Source: Takakia lepidozioides
Lineage: Eukaryota; Streptophyta; Takakiopsida; Takakiales; Takakiaceae
Direction of reading: 5' to 3'
DNA: 64,000 nucleotides
NCBI GenBank assembly: GCA_030704615.1
Contig: CM060734.1
Location: forward strand, 22,818,001-22,882,000
Shown here one piece after another: positions 11,106-21,876 of this stretch. The translations under genes were made by a program, and so were the position numbers. Position 1 is the first letter of the stretch. Each line of letters begins with the position of its first letter. The notes under the pieces were generated by a model. That model was given only the letters and a program-made list of their open reading frames with translations. It made no database searches and had not been told where the DNA came from.

Positions 11106-12666
11106 AATACTTCACCGTGACATTGTCTGTGAACACCTTCACCGGGTTGGAACCAACATAGTGGCGCCAAAGCTCAAGGCAATGCACCACCGCCTTCATT
11201 TCTTTCTCGTGCGTAGGCCACCATCGCTCCACTTCATTCAGTTTCTTACTTTCGTAAGCCACTGGACGTCCATCCTGCATGAGCACACCCCCGATTGCGA
11301 AGTCTGACGCATCTATATGAATCTCAAATGGACGGTCGAACTCCGGGATTTTCAAGACTGGAGCTTCCGCCATCCGCTGCTTCAACTCGGCAAAAGGTTG
11401 GCCACAAAAGGTGTTCCATACCCATACCTTGGACTTACATAGAAGGTCTGACAGCGGCCCCGCGATCTTGGCGAATTTTCTCACATACTTTCGGTAATAG
11501 GAGGCGAGTCCTAGGAAGGATCGCACTCCCGGGACCGAGTCGGAGGTTAATTTGCAATTTGAAGCTTTGGCATACAGCTTCCCTTCCCACAATTTCTGTA
11601 ACACCCTTTTGAGGTGCTCCAGGTGCTCTTCCTTTGTTTTCGAGTACATCAAGATGTCGTCGATGTACATGATCACAAAGTCATCCAACCACTCCTGAAA
11701 GAGGTAGTTCATCGGGTGCTAAAGGTTGTTGGCGCGTTGGTGAGCCCAAAAGGCATCACCAAAAATTTGTACGAGCCATACCTTGTCCTGCAAGCTGTCT
11801 TTTCCTCATCTCCTTCCGTTATCCAGATCTGGTGGTAACCCGAGCGTAAATCGATCCGGGCTGAAATACTTTGCTCCTGCCAACTGATCGAAGAGGTCGT
11901 TGATCCTTGGCAAAAGGTACCGGTTTTTTATAGTCACCTTATTCAGAGCCCTGTAATCCCCAGCGATCCGCATCGACGACACCAAGATGTCGTCGATGTA
12001 CACGATCACAAAGTCATCCAACCACTCCTGGAAAAGGTTGTTCATTAGCGTGCTAAAGGTCGTGGGTGCGTTGGTGAGCCCAAAAGGACTCATATGAACT
12101 CATAAGAACTCATATGAACCATATCTTGTCCTGCACGCGGTCTTCTCCTCATCTCCTTCCGCCACTCGGATTTGATGGTAATCTGAGCGCAAATCGATCC
12201 GGCTGAAATACTTTGCTTCTGCCAACCGATCGAAGAGGTCGTCGATCCTTGGCAAAGGGTACCAGTTTTTGATAGTCACCTTATTCAGAGCCCTGTAATC
12301 AACACACATCCGCAACGTTCCATCTTTTTTGTCTGCGAATAGCACCGGGGCTCCGTAAGGTGACTTACTCGGCCGGATGTACCCCTTTGACATTAGATCC
12401 TTGAGCTGGGCCTTCAACTCGACCAACTCTCTGTGGCTCAACTGGTAGGGTGCCTTGGCAGGCGGCTCCGATCCCGGTATCACCTCTATCTTGTGATCAA
12501 CTCCTCTTCGCAGTGGCAAACTGCTTGGTAAATCCTCCGGCATCACATCCTGGTATTTCTCCAGGATCCTCTTGATCCAATCTGGGCTCGGCTCCCTATC
12601 GACTTCTCCTTCCACTTGTCTCACGTAAAAACTGGGGTTTGTGTGGCTCCTCCACGGCCTACTCAT
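10984..12666 (-). pseudogene. Chromovirus reverse transcriptase-RNase H, internally duplicated
   Basis: The frame from 12666 carries RT motifs in order: [21 protein letters not shown], then [17 protein letters not shown], then [16 protein letters not shown]. It then breaks. A second partial copy (12093-11806) carries [20 protein letters not shown] and a repeat of [13 protein letters not shown] third segment (11712-10984) has the catalytic YIDDILMYSKTKEEHLEHL, the connection domain (FLGLASYYRKYV) and RNase H (EIHIDASDFAIGGVLMQ, then HEKEMKAVVHCLELWRHYV). The catalytic box therefore occurs twice because about 336 bp are repeated. The protein cannot be made as one chain. Confidence 0.9.
11653..12303. 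repeat. Direct duplication of about 336 bp inside RT
   Basis: The segment starting GATGTCGTCGATGTACATGA at 11653 and running to about 11959 is repeated from 11989 (GATGTCGTCGATGTACACGA) to about 12303, ending CTTATTCAGAGCCCTGTAAT in both. The copies have diverged by substitutions and a small insertion (a duplicated ACTCATATGAAC motif near 12090-12115). The result is two YIDD boxes. Confidence 0.85.
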
Positions 12667-13708
12667 TTGCTGTCAGCAGGTTTATTCGCCCTCCCACTCG
12701 GTTGGGCGTTTCTAACACCCGTAAAACTTCGCCACCATTCCCACACGGTAGCGTGACTATTCTCTTGCGGCCATCTATGATCGATCCGGATTTGCTCAAA
12801 AAGGTCATCCCCCAAATGAGATCCACTCCATCAATCTCGCAACTGGTCAAGTTCTCACGTCCCACCCAACTCCCCAGCTGAAGAGGAACATCGAACGCCA
12901 CCCTCATCGCCAGTTGCGGTTCTCCTTTGGCAGAACGCACTTCAATAGAAGCCCCCACATCACTTGTCGGGAGGCCCAGTTTCCGTGCCGTTGCCGGTGT
13001 CATGAAGGAGTGCGACACTCCTGTGTTCACCAACAACGACACGTTATTTCCGGAAATTATCCCACTCACGAACATGAACTGACTCCCTTTACGTAAGGGG
13101 CCAGTCTCTTGATACAACTCACAAGAGTAGTTGCCTACCTTGCAAGTCTTGGCAACCACCGCTTCCACCAAGCGACTGATGGAATCTTTGGACAGCTCCG
13201 TGGTCGCCCGAGTCATGTTCAATTGTCTGGCTTTTGCGCACTTCTTGGCTATGTGCCCGGGCTCCCCGCAATTAAAGCACACTCCATCGAAGGTTGCCTT
13301 CTGTCCGCCATAAGCCGCCGCATCTGATTTTTCTTTTGGAGCACCGGGTGCCGCCTTGACGTGCGAAGGCCCTCCCTTCGATTTCCATGTGCCATTGTCG
13401 CCGCGTGGCCTATCCCACTTCTTTTCCGGTCGGAAAGAGTCACCCTCCCACCGGATCTTCTTGTGGTTAAGCTCCGTACGGCCCTGTCTTTCGCCCCTAG
13501 GGACATCCGAGAAACATTCAGCCCTTTCAATTGCCTCGTTCAAAGTCTTAGGTGGCTTCTCCTCCAACTTCTGCTTGGCCCATGGGGCCAGTCCCGCCAC
13601 AAAGTTGAAGACCATTTCTGGTTCCGCCATATCCGCGACTTGGAGCAACAGCACATTGAAAGCCTGAACATATCCCCGAATGTCATCCGTTTGCTTCAAA
13701 TTCCTCAT
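12659..13708 (-). pseudogene. Chromovirus gag-protease
   Basis: A 349-codon frame, open upstream of 13708 and so probably 5'-incomplete. The gag part contains VFNFVAGLAPWAKQKLEEKP and a basic linker. The zinc knuckle CFNCGEPGHIAKKC (C-x2-C-x4-H-x4-C) follows. The protease active site that is normally DTGASHSF reads NTGVSHSF here, so the catalytic Asp is replaced by Asn and the protease should be inactive. A conserved ATARKLGL segment follows it. The frame leads toward the RT frame near 12659. Confidence 0.85.
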
Positions 13709-13861
13709 CTTGTCTCGGGCAAGCTAGGACACGTTGAGGGGCACAAACTGTATTTTCATAAGTTCCTTGAACCCACTCCAGCTCAAGGTTTCTGGGTCTG
13801 GACCTTGGTCATGAAGGCGTTTCTGCCACCATTGTTGAACATAGCCCCTCACAGAGCGTCT

Positions 13862-14060
13862 AGTTAGGCACTGTGTAGCTGTGAATGAGTTACCATACAA
13901 TATATAGTAGGCTGGAATGAGTTTGTTGAAATATGAACTATTGGGGTTGTGTGTGTTGAGTTTAGTTTCTTGTAATAGGATGATATGCGGGGGTCATGTA
14001 GAATCCGTAAGATGGATAAGGCTTTGAATGCTGGTGGCCAGTGATCCTACAGGCTGCAAG
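13862..14060 (-). mobile_element. LINE endonuclease fragment
   Basis: This stretch matches 49895-50070 of the LINE farther right: both contain TTTCTTGTARTAGGATGAT preceded by an ATATGARCTATTRG(T/G)GTT-like motif. Translated on the reverse strand, both give a HIILLQETKLNT-like APE endonuclease segment, frameshifted here. It lies between the chromovirus and the PPR remnants and is a 5'-region fragment with no RT attached. Confidence 0.65.
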
Positions 14061-14429
14061 AGAGGGGGGATGAGATGAGTTGTGTGTTGACATTATAGCG
14101 AGCTGAGAAACTAGGTGGAAGTTCAGCAGGTAGGTGGGGTGATGGGATAACCAGACAACCATAAGAAGAATTGGAGAAGCATATCCGTATATGATGGTAT
14201 TAGGCTGGGTGGCTTTCTTTGGACAAAAAGCATAGCCATTAGTAAGGTGATAAGAGCGTACAACATTTTCCTGGCTAACATGATTTAGAGCAGTGACATT
14301 AGACCACGATAGACAGCAGGCATGGAGAGCAGCATGGGGGGCACATTGATCAAAAGGGCAGGTGACTTCCCTGGATGGAGCATTGGGATAATTAGTGGTA
14401 GTGAGCTGCATGTTGTAGTTATGAGATGG

Positions 14430-16410
14430 TGGCCGAGTAAATGATATCGGCCACTCTTTGTTCCCAATGAGGGTAAGATCCCAGTCAAACACTTGACGTG
14501 CATCCTCTATACTCCCGCATGTGGCATAAATATCAACATGGGTGTTCTCCATATTGATATCTGGCGCAGTTCCAGCCTTGAAGATGTTCATATGGACCTG
14601 TTTGCCTTCCTGCAGCGCACCTTGGCTTGCACACGCATTGAGAATGCAAATGAAAAAGACCATGTCAGGAATCAGCCCTTCCCTCATCATTTGCTCATAG
14701 ATCTCGAAAGCCTCTTTCCCACATCCATGCTTCGCATACCCTGCTAACATGATGTTCCAAGAGCACCCAGTTTGTTCAGGCATTTTGTCGAACACTTGGT
14801 AGGCATCCGGCGGGCATCCAGCGGGCATCCACACTTGGCATATATGTTGACAAGGGTTTGTCTCTCCACCTCTAGTATAGTCTGCTGCTGCTGCTGTTGC
14901 AGCTCTTTCTCTTTCATTATAATTCCAGCTTTGACGATGTCGCCATGGACTTCTTTGCCCTTTACCCGAGCTGCCAGGGTAGTGTTCAGAATGACATTTG
15001 GTACAGCTCCTGCTTTGATGATGTCAGCAAGCCCACCTTTTGCATACATGTCCACCAGGGTATTGTTCAGAATGACAGTTAGTACAATTCCAGCTCTGTC
15101 GCCATGGACCTCTATGTCCTTTTCCAGATCTGTCAGGGCAGTGTGCAGAATGACATTTGGAACAACTACAACTTTGATGATGTCATCAGGTACAGCTTTG
15201 CGCTTTTCCATGGCAGGCAGGCTCTTGTGATGTGTCGGGGGACTGTGGGTGATAAGCAGAGCTGAGTGAAACAGAGACGAGTTGAGGCATAGAGGCAAAG
15301 AACCTTGTGTATGCTGAGGTGAGTCCATCTCTAGCATGGTTTGCTGCTGTAGCCGCCGCTCTTTCTCTTTCGAGCGCAGCCAGTTCTCCCGCTGCATCAC
15401 ACGCTCCTTAGACCTCAACTATGGCGCTCCATGAGACCACCGTTCGGAAAGTCATGTTGTAAAATACATGGCATGCATCTAATTTCAAGCAACCACTTGT
15501 GTAATTCATGGCAGTGGGGGCAGTCTCTAGAATACTAACAGATTCAATTACTGCTTGGACGATGTTAGTATGCACCACTTTGCCCTTTCGTGATGTCGTG
15601 AAAGCCTTATGCCAGAACCATGTTCAGCATATTCAGATATCCTTGAACACATGAAGAGTGGGGGGAGAGGTAAAGGGTATGGGATACCAGCCTGAAATGC
15701 CCTCATATTAGGAATAGTCTGGTTTTGTAAGGTCTCTTCATCTTCACGTTGCCAAATCTGCAGCTCCTGCTCTTCCCTGGCTGGTCTGCCCTGCTGTCGT
15801 GGCACTGGGAGAGCTCTGCTCAAGATGCTGTAGTTACTTATGATGCTTAAGCGACTGTCAAGCACACTGCTGCGCCTTTGTAGAGCATATCCTACGATCA
15901 TTGCATTCCAGGAGACCACGTCTTGTTGTGCCCTGTTGTCAAACACTTGACATGTAACCTCTACACTCCCGCAATGGCATACATGTCAACAAGGGTGTTC
16001 ACCAGATTGATATCCGGGACAATTCCAGCTTTGAAGATGTCATCATGGAACACTTTGTCTTTCTGCAGCGCACCTTGGCTTGCACACCCATTGAAGAAGA
16101 ATGGTTCAACTGAAAGATCTCTGTTTAGGGTGCTGTAGGCATTTATGATGCATAAATGACAATCAGACACATTGTTGTGCCCTTGTTGAGCATATCCTTC
16201 GATCATTGCATTCCAAGAGATCACGATCTGTTGTGCTACATTGTCCAGCACTTGACGCGCAACCTCTATACTCGGGCATTTTGTAAACAAATCAACAGGA
16301 ATGTTCACCATAATAGTATCCGGCATAATTCCAGCTTTGAAAATGTCATCATGGCCCACTTTGCTTTTCTGCAGCGCACCTTGGCTTGCACACGCATTCC
16401 AAGAGAATGG
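14430..16410 (-). pseudogene. PLS-type PPR protein pseudogene
   Basis: Several reverse-strand frames carry PPR motifs in decayed form: AYQVFDKMPEQTGCSWNIML, then AGYAKHGCGKEAFEIYEQMM, then ILNACASQGALQEGKQVH (14834-14480). Others are TLVDMYAKGG-like repeats mixed with poly-Q/E-rich inserts (15418-14744), DVVSWNAMIVGYALQ (15946-15548), and EVARQVLDNVAQQIVISWNA with GCASQGALQKDKVFHDDIFK (16359-15961). Alternating long and short motifs of the form LVDMYAKCGS and DVVSWNAMI are typical of PLS-class PPR proteins, which bind organellar RNA, often for C-to-U editing. Start codons, frames and repeat order are scrambled and no DYW or E domain is seen, so this is a dead locus. Confidence 0.8.
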
Positions 16411-16416
16411 TTCAAT

Positions 16417-16875
16417 TTAAAGATCTTTGCTTAAGATCTCTGCTGTACTGCTAGTATCAGTGGCTGACTTGGGCTCTGATGTAGCAGTTGAGGCAACACT
16501 GGGAGAGTTAATTTTCTCCATCTCAATATGCCTGGAAAAGAGATCCTCCCCTCCATCATCTGAAAGTGTAGGCATTTTGGAACCATGTATCCCATGCTCA
16601 CGTTCAAAGGTAAAATCAATAGGCAGATGGCGGAACTGAGTAGAGTTGGGGCGAGTGAACAAGGTAGAGATCATGACAAGCGGTGAGGTCCTTGGCAAGG
16701 GGGTCACCTGATGTTGGGTCGGGGATATGTCAACCATGTGTGCATCACCTCTGAGAGCCTTTACCCGCACCTTGACATATACAAGTTGAGGTGTTGCAGA
16801 TCGTTGAAAAATCCAAAATCGCCTTGACGCCTTGAAGCAGACCAAGGACGTGGGGAGCCTTTCCTTCCTCCCCAA
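16417..16875 (-). pseudogene. Fragment resembling the N-terminal region of a group I bZIP factor
   Basis: A 152-codon frame. Its distal half reads FRHLPIDFTFEREHG, then PTLSDDGGEDLFSRHIEMEK and a Ser/Thr-rich stretch. Plant group I bZIPs (VIP1/RF2a type) have a comparable order before the basic region: a short hydrophobic block, then a segment like EDDLFxxYxDMEKL. No basic-leucine zipper follows within this frame or just downstream. The assignment rests on this weak similarity. It could be a retained exon, a pseudogene or an unrelated protein. Confidence 0.3.
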
Positions 16876-18103
16876 TCATAAACAGGTTGTGGAGCAGGCG
16901 TGGATCCAGCTGCTGCTGTTTGTAAGTCGTAGAGAGCCCAATGATTGCCGTCGAGGTTAGAACTTCAGACTTCATTATAGATGGTGTTAAGCTGGAGAAG
17001 TACAGATGCAAGGCCCTGGTGGTGGGATGTGAAGACCAGGTTTGGTTGACCCGCATTAGAGTAGTAGCTTGCATCTGCGTCTTGTGAGCTTGGAAGCATG
17101 GCTCGGAGAGGGCCAAGCGAGTGGAGCTCATACATAACTCTATCGTATGGGAACCCAAATTGTAGCGCATGTGGGTAATAGTGTCGGCTGCTTGGTCTGA
17201 TAGCACCTGTGTCATCGTGTTGCCACCATAGCAAAGGACTCTTTTGGGTCCATGATGATCCACAACACTCGTAGGATGGCAGCCTTGTGTAATTTTGATC
17301 AAGCAGAGAGGGGGTTTGGAAGTGTAGCACCTGGTACATTCGGACTTGGCCCAAGGTAGACAAACAATGATGGCCTGCTGCTGATACGAGTTGGGAGTGT
17401 CGGAGCAAGGGTCTAGTTGAAAATAAGGGGCGGGAGAGGTTGGGCAGTCCACCTCCTACTCCCATCGCCGATGGCCTCTGATACCAAATTCGTCGATTGA
17501 AGTTCAGACGGTCTCCAGAGGTGAGAGTGAAGCCCCTAGCCTCTACACGGTGAAACCACGAACCAGAAAATGGGCAGTAGCCGCTTCAAAATCCCTGCTC
17601 TTCCTCCAAGACAAACGAACGTAGGTTGTAACGCTGATGTGATGTCTGCATGCTTGTAGCTTGGGACTGTGAGGTTGTAAAGATCGGCTTGAGAAGAAAG
17701 TACCTCGTGCTTGAGATTGTGACAGGTAGACAGAAACGCCATCGCAGTGTTGGCGAGTGTGTATACATACTGTCCGGTGCGAGAAGCCACATAGTGCTGC
17801 GTAGGAAGCTTCGCTGACTCATGGAAGAGGGGTATCGAGCTCAAAGTAGTGAGCACATAGTGATGTGAATGGATGCCTGCGCGAGTATATCTGTCGCATC
17901 GTAGCTCCTTGCTTGATATAAAGGTGGGGGGTGCCAGGGCTTCCATCTGCGTATAGAACCATCGTCACAAGCGCAGAGCGGTGGCGGCGGTGGAGTGTGG
18001 TGCTAGAAAGATAGTTAGGGTGAGAGTAGCCGAGCTGACATAAAAGGAGGAGGGATAGAACGTAAAAGCTAAAAGTATAGCAAAACCCTAAATAATAAGT
18101 CAT
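16745..18103 (-). pseudogene. Unrecognised decayed gene, possible secreted protein
   Basis: Reverse-strand frames overlap: 18103-17819 begins with a hydrophobic signal-like stretch (FYVLSLLLLCQLGYSHP), 17946-17536 reads on in another frame, and 17465-16965 and 17452-16745 compete downstream. The best protein-like segment is YDRVMYELHSLGPLRAML followed by NLVFTSHHQGLASVLLQLNT. No single frame or set of splice sites joins them. I recognise no family. Confidence 0.3.
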
Positions 18104-18247
18104 GGTTACAGAGTTTAGCGACGAAAACGGTGGGAGGGCGGGCGGAGCTCCGCCCTCGTGGAGCTCTCTCGCTTGAATCCTCTCTTAAGTAGCGTACCAT
18201 TTGTGAGTAATGAAGCTGTCGTCATTGGGAACTGACAGATTTAGATC

Positions 18248-18457
18248 TCATTTTTGACTCTTGTAAAGTGCGAAATTTGTAGGGGCATGTGGGTGTTGTT
18301 TATCTCCTTCAATAAAATCCTCCAGGCGGTCCCAAATATGCGCAATAATACAGTTCACCTTCTTTCCACCTCCCCACCGTGTTTGTGGAATCCATTTCAA
18401 ATCCCCAAACCTAAACACTTTAGAAGTAGGATTTTGTACTTCAAAGCGTTTTGCCAT
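18248..18457 (-). CDS. Hypothetical ORF fragment
   Basis: A 69-codon frame with protein-like composition (KVFRFGDLKWIPQTRWGGGK, then IIAHIWDRLEDFIEGD). It has no known motif. It may be a remnant of a transposon-encoded protein or an exon. Context gives no clue. Confidence 0.25.
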   Translation of the reverse strand: MAKRFEVQNPTSKVFRFGDLKWIPQTRWGGGKKVNCIIAHIWDRLEDFIEGDKQHPHAPTNFALYKSQK

Positions 18458-18628
18458 GTAAGCTTCTGCAACTACATCCTCAATGCAATGAAAGATATTT
18501 AGAGCGAGCTCAGAGGCTCCTAGTCCATGCCTTCTATTGCCGCGTTTATTCTAGAAATTGAGAAGAAGACATATTATGAAAACTAGATTAGGAACAAATG
18601 TATAAAATCCTCAAAATGCTATTGTGTG

Positions 18629-18685
18629 AAAGAGTGAGAGAGAGAAAGAAAGAGATAGAGAGAGAGAGGGAGGGAGAAGGAAAAA
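18629..18685. repeat. GA-rich microsatellite
   Basis: A purine-only run of GA, GAAA and GGGA units; a shorter similar run follows near 18770-18800. It is in intergenic sequence. Confidence 0.85.
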
Positions 18686-19056
18686 CCATAGAAAAAGAGA
18701 CAAAAGAGAATATAAATTAATCTAAACTTGAATTGAAATGAATATCTAGGTTGTACTATGAAAATGAATAAGAGTGAGAGTGAGAAAGAGAAACAAAGAG
18801 ATCCAACCTAAAATTGAACGAAAATGTCTACCTACAAGTAGTTGTTAACACACTATCTGCAAGTAATTATCAACACAAAAGAAAAACCTTGTATTTGTGG
18901 TTCTTCTTTGCACCTCCTCTTCCACCTTCTCCTTTCCTTCTCCGAATTAATAGAAGCTGATGATGATGATGCATGAAAGAGAAAGCTGTTGAAGCTCGGT
19001 AGCAAAGCTGGTCGACAAGGTCTACGTTGATGGAAAGAGAGACGAAAAAAAGTGGA

Positions 19057-19190
19057 TTGGGTTGAGGGTTAGGTTAAGGTCAGGTTAGGGTCAGGATTAG
19101 GTTAGGTTAGGGTTGGATCAGGTCGGGTTAGGCCAGGCTAGGGTTGAGGGTCAGGTCAGATTGGGGTTAGGTTAGGTTAGTTGGGGGGTT
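19057..19190. repeat. Degenerate telomere-like interstitial repeat
   Basis: About 130 bases made of variants of GGTTAGG/TTAGGG: GGGTTAGGTTAAGG, GGTTAGGGTCAGG, ATTAGGTTAGGTTAGGG, GGGTTAGGCCAGG. A further GGATTAGGGTTAGGGTCC lies near 19603. The plant telomere unit is TTTAGGG; here most units are TTAGG or TTAGGG with C substitutions, so this is a decayed interstitial tract or a similar minisatellite. Confidence 0.6.
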
Positions 19191-19199
19191 AAGATAGGC

Positions 19200-20880
19200 G
19201 TGGGCCAGGAGGGTCTCGGGCAGGAGGGCTGGGGCGGGCAGGAATGAGGAGGGGCTGTAAAGGGCCCCAAGCGTTCCAGGAGGGCCTGTCCCCTCTGCAG
19301 CGTGTGGCCTCATAACGACGAGGCCACACAAAATTCAGAGGCTGTTCGGGCCCGTCAAAGATAGGCAAGTGACAATCTGGTTGTACCTCTGTTGTGTGCT
19401 GTCTTTTCGTGCAACATCTTTGCAGGAGTCTGCGTATAACCGGCTCTTAACTGGTTTCTCGCACGGCTTGCAAGCGAGTTTTTGCATCGGAAAATCTCTT
19501 GAAGAAACGAGTCCTTGGTGATTACCTTGGGCGTTCGAGGGGAACTACTGTGTCCAACCACACGAATCAGTAGTAATTCAGGGCGGGGGATGCTCTGAGG
19601 TGGGATTAGGGTTAGGGTCCCTGACCCCCAAGGGACAGGTGCCATCATAGCGCGCGTGGGCGTCACTATTGAGCGTATCAGGGTACATAAAGGGGGCAGC
19701 AAACGCAGGCGCAAGAAACGGAGAGGGATGGATGTAGATCCCCGCGAATACGAAAGTGTGGTACACCCTGCTCTGCCCTGCTCTGCATTTTCTAGACATC
19801 CTGTGAAAGCGTGAATTTGTATAATATTTGGGATTCTCGGTATTGTGATGTCTCAAGATAATAGAATTGGGAGAGGTCCTCTGTTGACTTGTGACACGGA
19901 GGTGGTATGACAGGCAGAAATTTGGAAAGGAGTCGGATGGATATAGACTCATAGCATGGTGTTATGTGATCTCTATGAAGGAAACTTACGAACTTGAGCT
20001 GTGGCTTGCTTCGCACACCCACAATTAGGGTTCAACATTCTGCCTGATACTCCTTCTTGGAAGGGGTATGTTGCAGGACCTGGATGTGCCTCTATTTGGC
20101 ATTCCTAACACTGCCCATAAGCTCTTGGCGCAGAAAAAAATCACTCCCCATCATCTTCCACTCGGGTTGCTGCTGGTAAAGCCTTAGCAACCTGACCCAA
20201 TACAACTGTAGTTAGTGACCATGAGAAGAGGCACCAAAGCTGGCACTCTGAACTCCTTTGCAAGAGTTGCACGATATGTCAAGGTGAATTTGCAGCATTT
20301 GAAGGAAACAATGAAAAATGACTGGCACGTTGATGTACCAATGATGGTTGTTGTTCCATGACTGTTTTCCAGGTAATAGGACTTGTGGTTGTTATAGATC
20401 GGTTATTAATGGAAATAATCCTCACTGAGACCCTTTGAACGTTCAGGCTGTAGAAAGTAAACAGGAATGGGTGTCCCTATGGGACCCGTATCTGATTTGG
20501 AACTGTAGAGGCCTCTCTCACCTCTTAGAGTCACCCTTCAGTCAAAAGTTTGGGTTAGACAGTTCAGTCTGAAACTAGAGGTTACACTAAGCATAATCAC
20601 CAATGTCATAGTAAGAGGTCATCATGCAGCAGACGGCAAGAGACAAACACTGACCAGACTGAATGTGCAGTCTACATTTGTTTTCCTTAAGAGGTGTTCT
20701 ACACGATCTAAGAGTTATCCACCAGGATGAGCCAGGTCACAAAGGCTGCATGGATAGTCAATATTTTTGGTTAGTTAGGCAATAGACAGCCAGCTTTCGA
20801 AAGCAGCTGAAAGAAGCTGGCATTAATCTATATTTGAGTCACTGATTGGGTGGGTGGTGTGTTCTCCATTTTTCGTGGGT
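19200..20880. other. Intergenic, upstream of the LisH-CTLH gene
   Basis: Short frames without motifs on both strands. No TATA box or upstream exon could be assigned with confidence. The nearest downstream coding start is ATG at 20884. Confidence 0.4.
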
Positions 20881-20883
20881 GGG

Positions 20884-21840
20884 ATGGGGGGGCAGAAGGT
20901 GAGTGACAGCGAGGTGCGCAAGATCGTGCTTTCATATTTGGTGCACAACTGCTTCAAGGAGACAGCTGACACATTCATTGCATGCTCCGGCATGAAACGC
21001 ACTGCCGACTGTTCAGTTGATATCGACAAGCGGAAACGTGTGTTCCTGCGTGCGTATACCACCGTTCAGAGTCTTGATCACTGAGAGTTTTGTATTATGC
21101 TGTTAATTAATCTAAACAACCAGACGCCCTGTGACAAGGGAATCAAACGTTTGCTTGTTGGCTGCTGGGGCTGCCACAGCAAAGCTCAAGCAGTCCGCAG
21201 TTGCTGCCCTATTAAGGGCATGTCCCTGGTTACAAGAGTCCATCCTCTGATGAGTTTTTGGGCATTCAAGCAGGAATTTCAGTTGATGGCAGGCTCACGG
21301 GAAGTTGTGTGTACTGAAACATTTGTATCCCTTTATGGGACATGCAGCAATATACAACCATGTGTTGGAGGGCAACGTGTTGGAGGCAATTGAGCTGACG
21401 AATCAACTGGCAGTTGACCTACTCCCTTCAAACAAGGATGTCCACTTTGATCTTCTGACTCTCCACTTCGTAGAACTTGTCCGTGCCAAGAACTGGTACG
21501 GGAAACATCCTGAACATCATAAGTATGAGAGATTCTATTAATGTCTGACATGTTTCATCTAATAGTTGAGGCCACTCGCAGCTTAGTTCTTAGAATCAAC
21601 CAGCATTGTGCTTGAGTACCTTGTGGTCAACATTGAAGGCTATACTATGTGATTATGGACATAGAAGTTCATGATTTGGGAAAATTTGCGGGGTCTTGGA
21701 CTGTGGCCTTTTAAGTAACATTCTGTGGTCTGTCAGAAAGTGGGATGTTCTAGATCTGGAAAAAGTTTTAAGCAAGCTTGGCTGAGAGTTCTGAAAGCCA
21801 ACTTGGATCTAATTCCAGCACCTTCACTGAAGCTGAAAAC

Positions 21841-21876
<36 letters not shown>

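Larger units (their letters stand above)
9493..13708 (-). mobile_element. Decayed chromodomain Ty3 retrotransposon (chromovirus)
   Basis: Read on the reverse strand, the domains come in Ty3 order: gag with zinc knuckle, aspartic protease, reverse transcriptase, RNase H, integrase, chromodomain. The coding region is broken by frameshifts, an internal duplication and an in-frame TGA before the chromodomain. Flanking LTRs could not be paired. On the 5' side the element stops near a LINE fragment (13862-14060). An integrase fused to a C-terminal chromodomain is diagnostic of chromoviruses. Confidence 0.9.
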
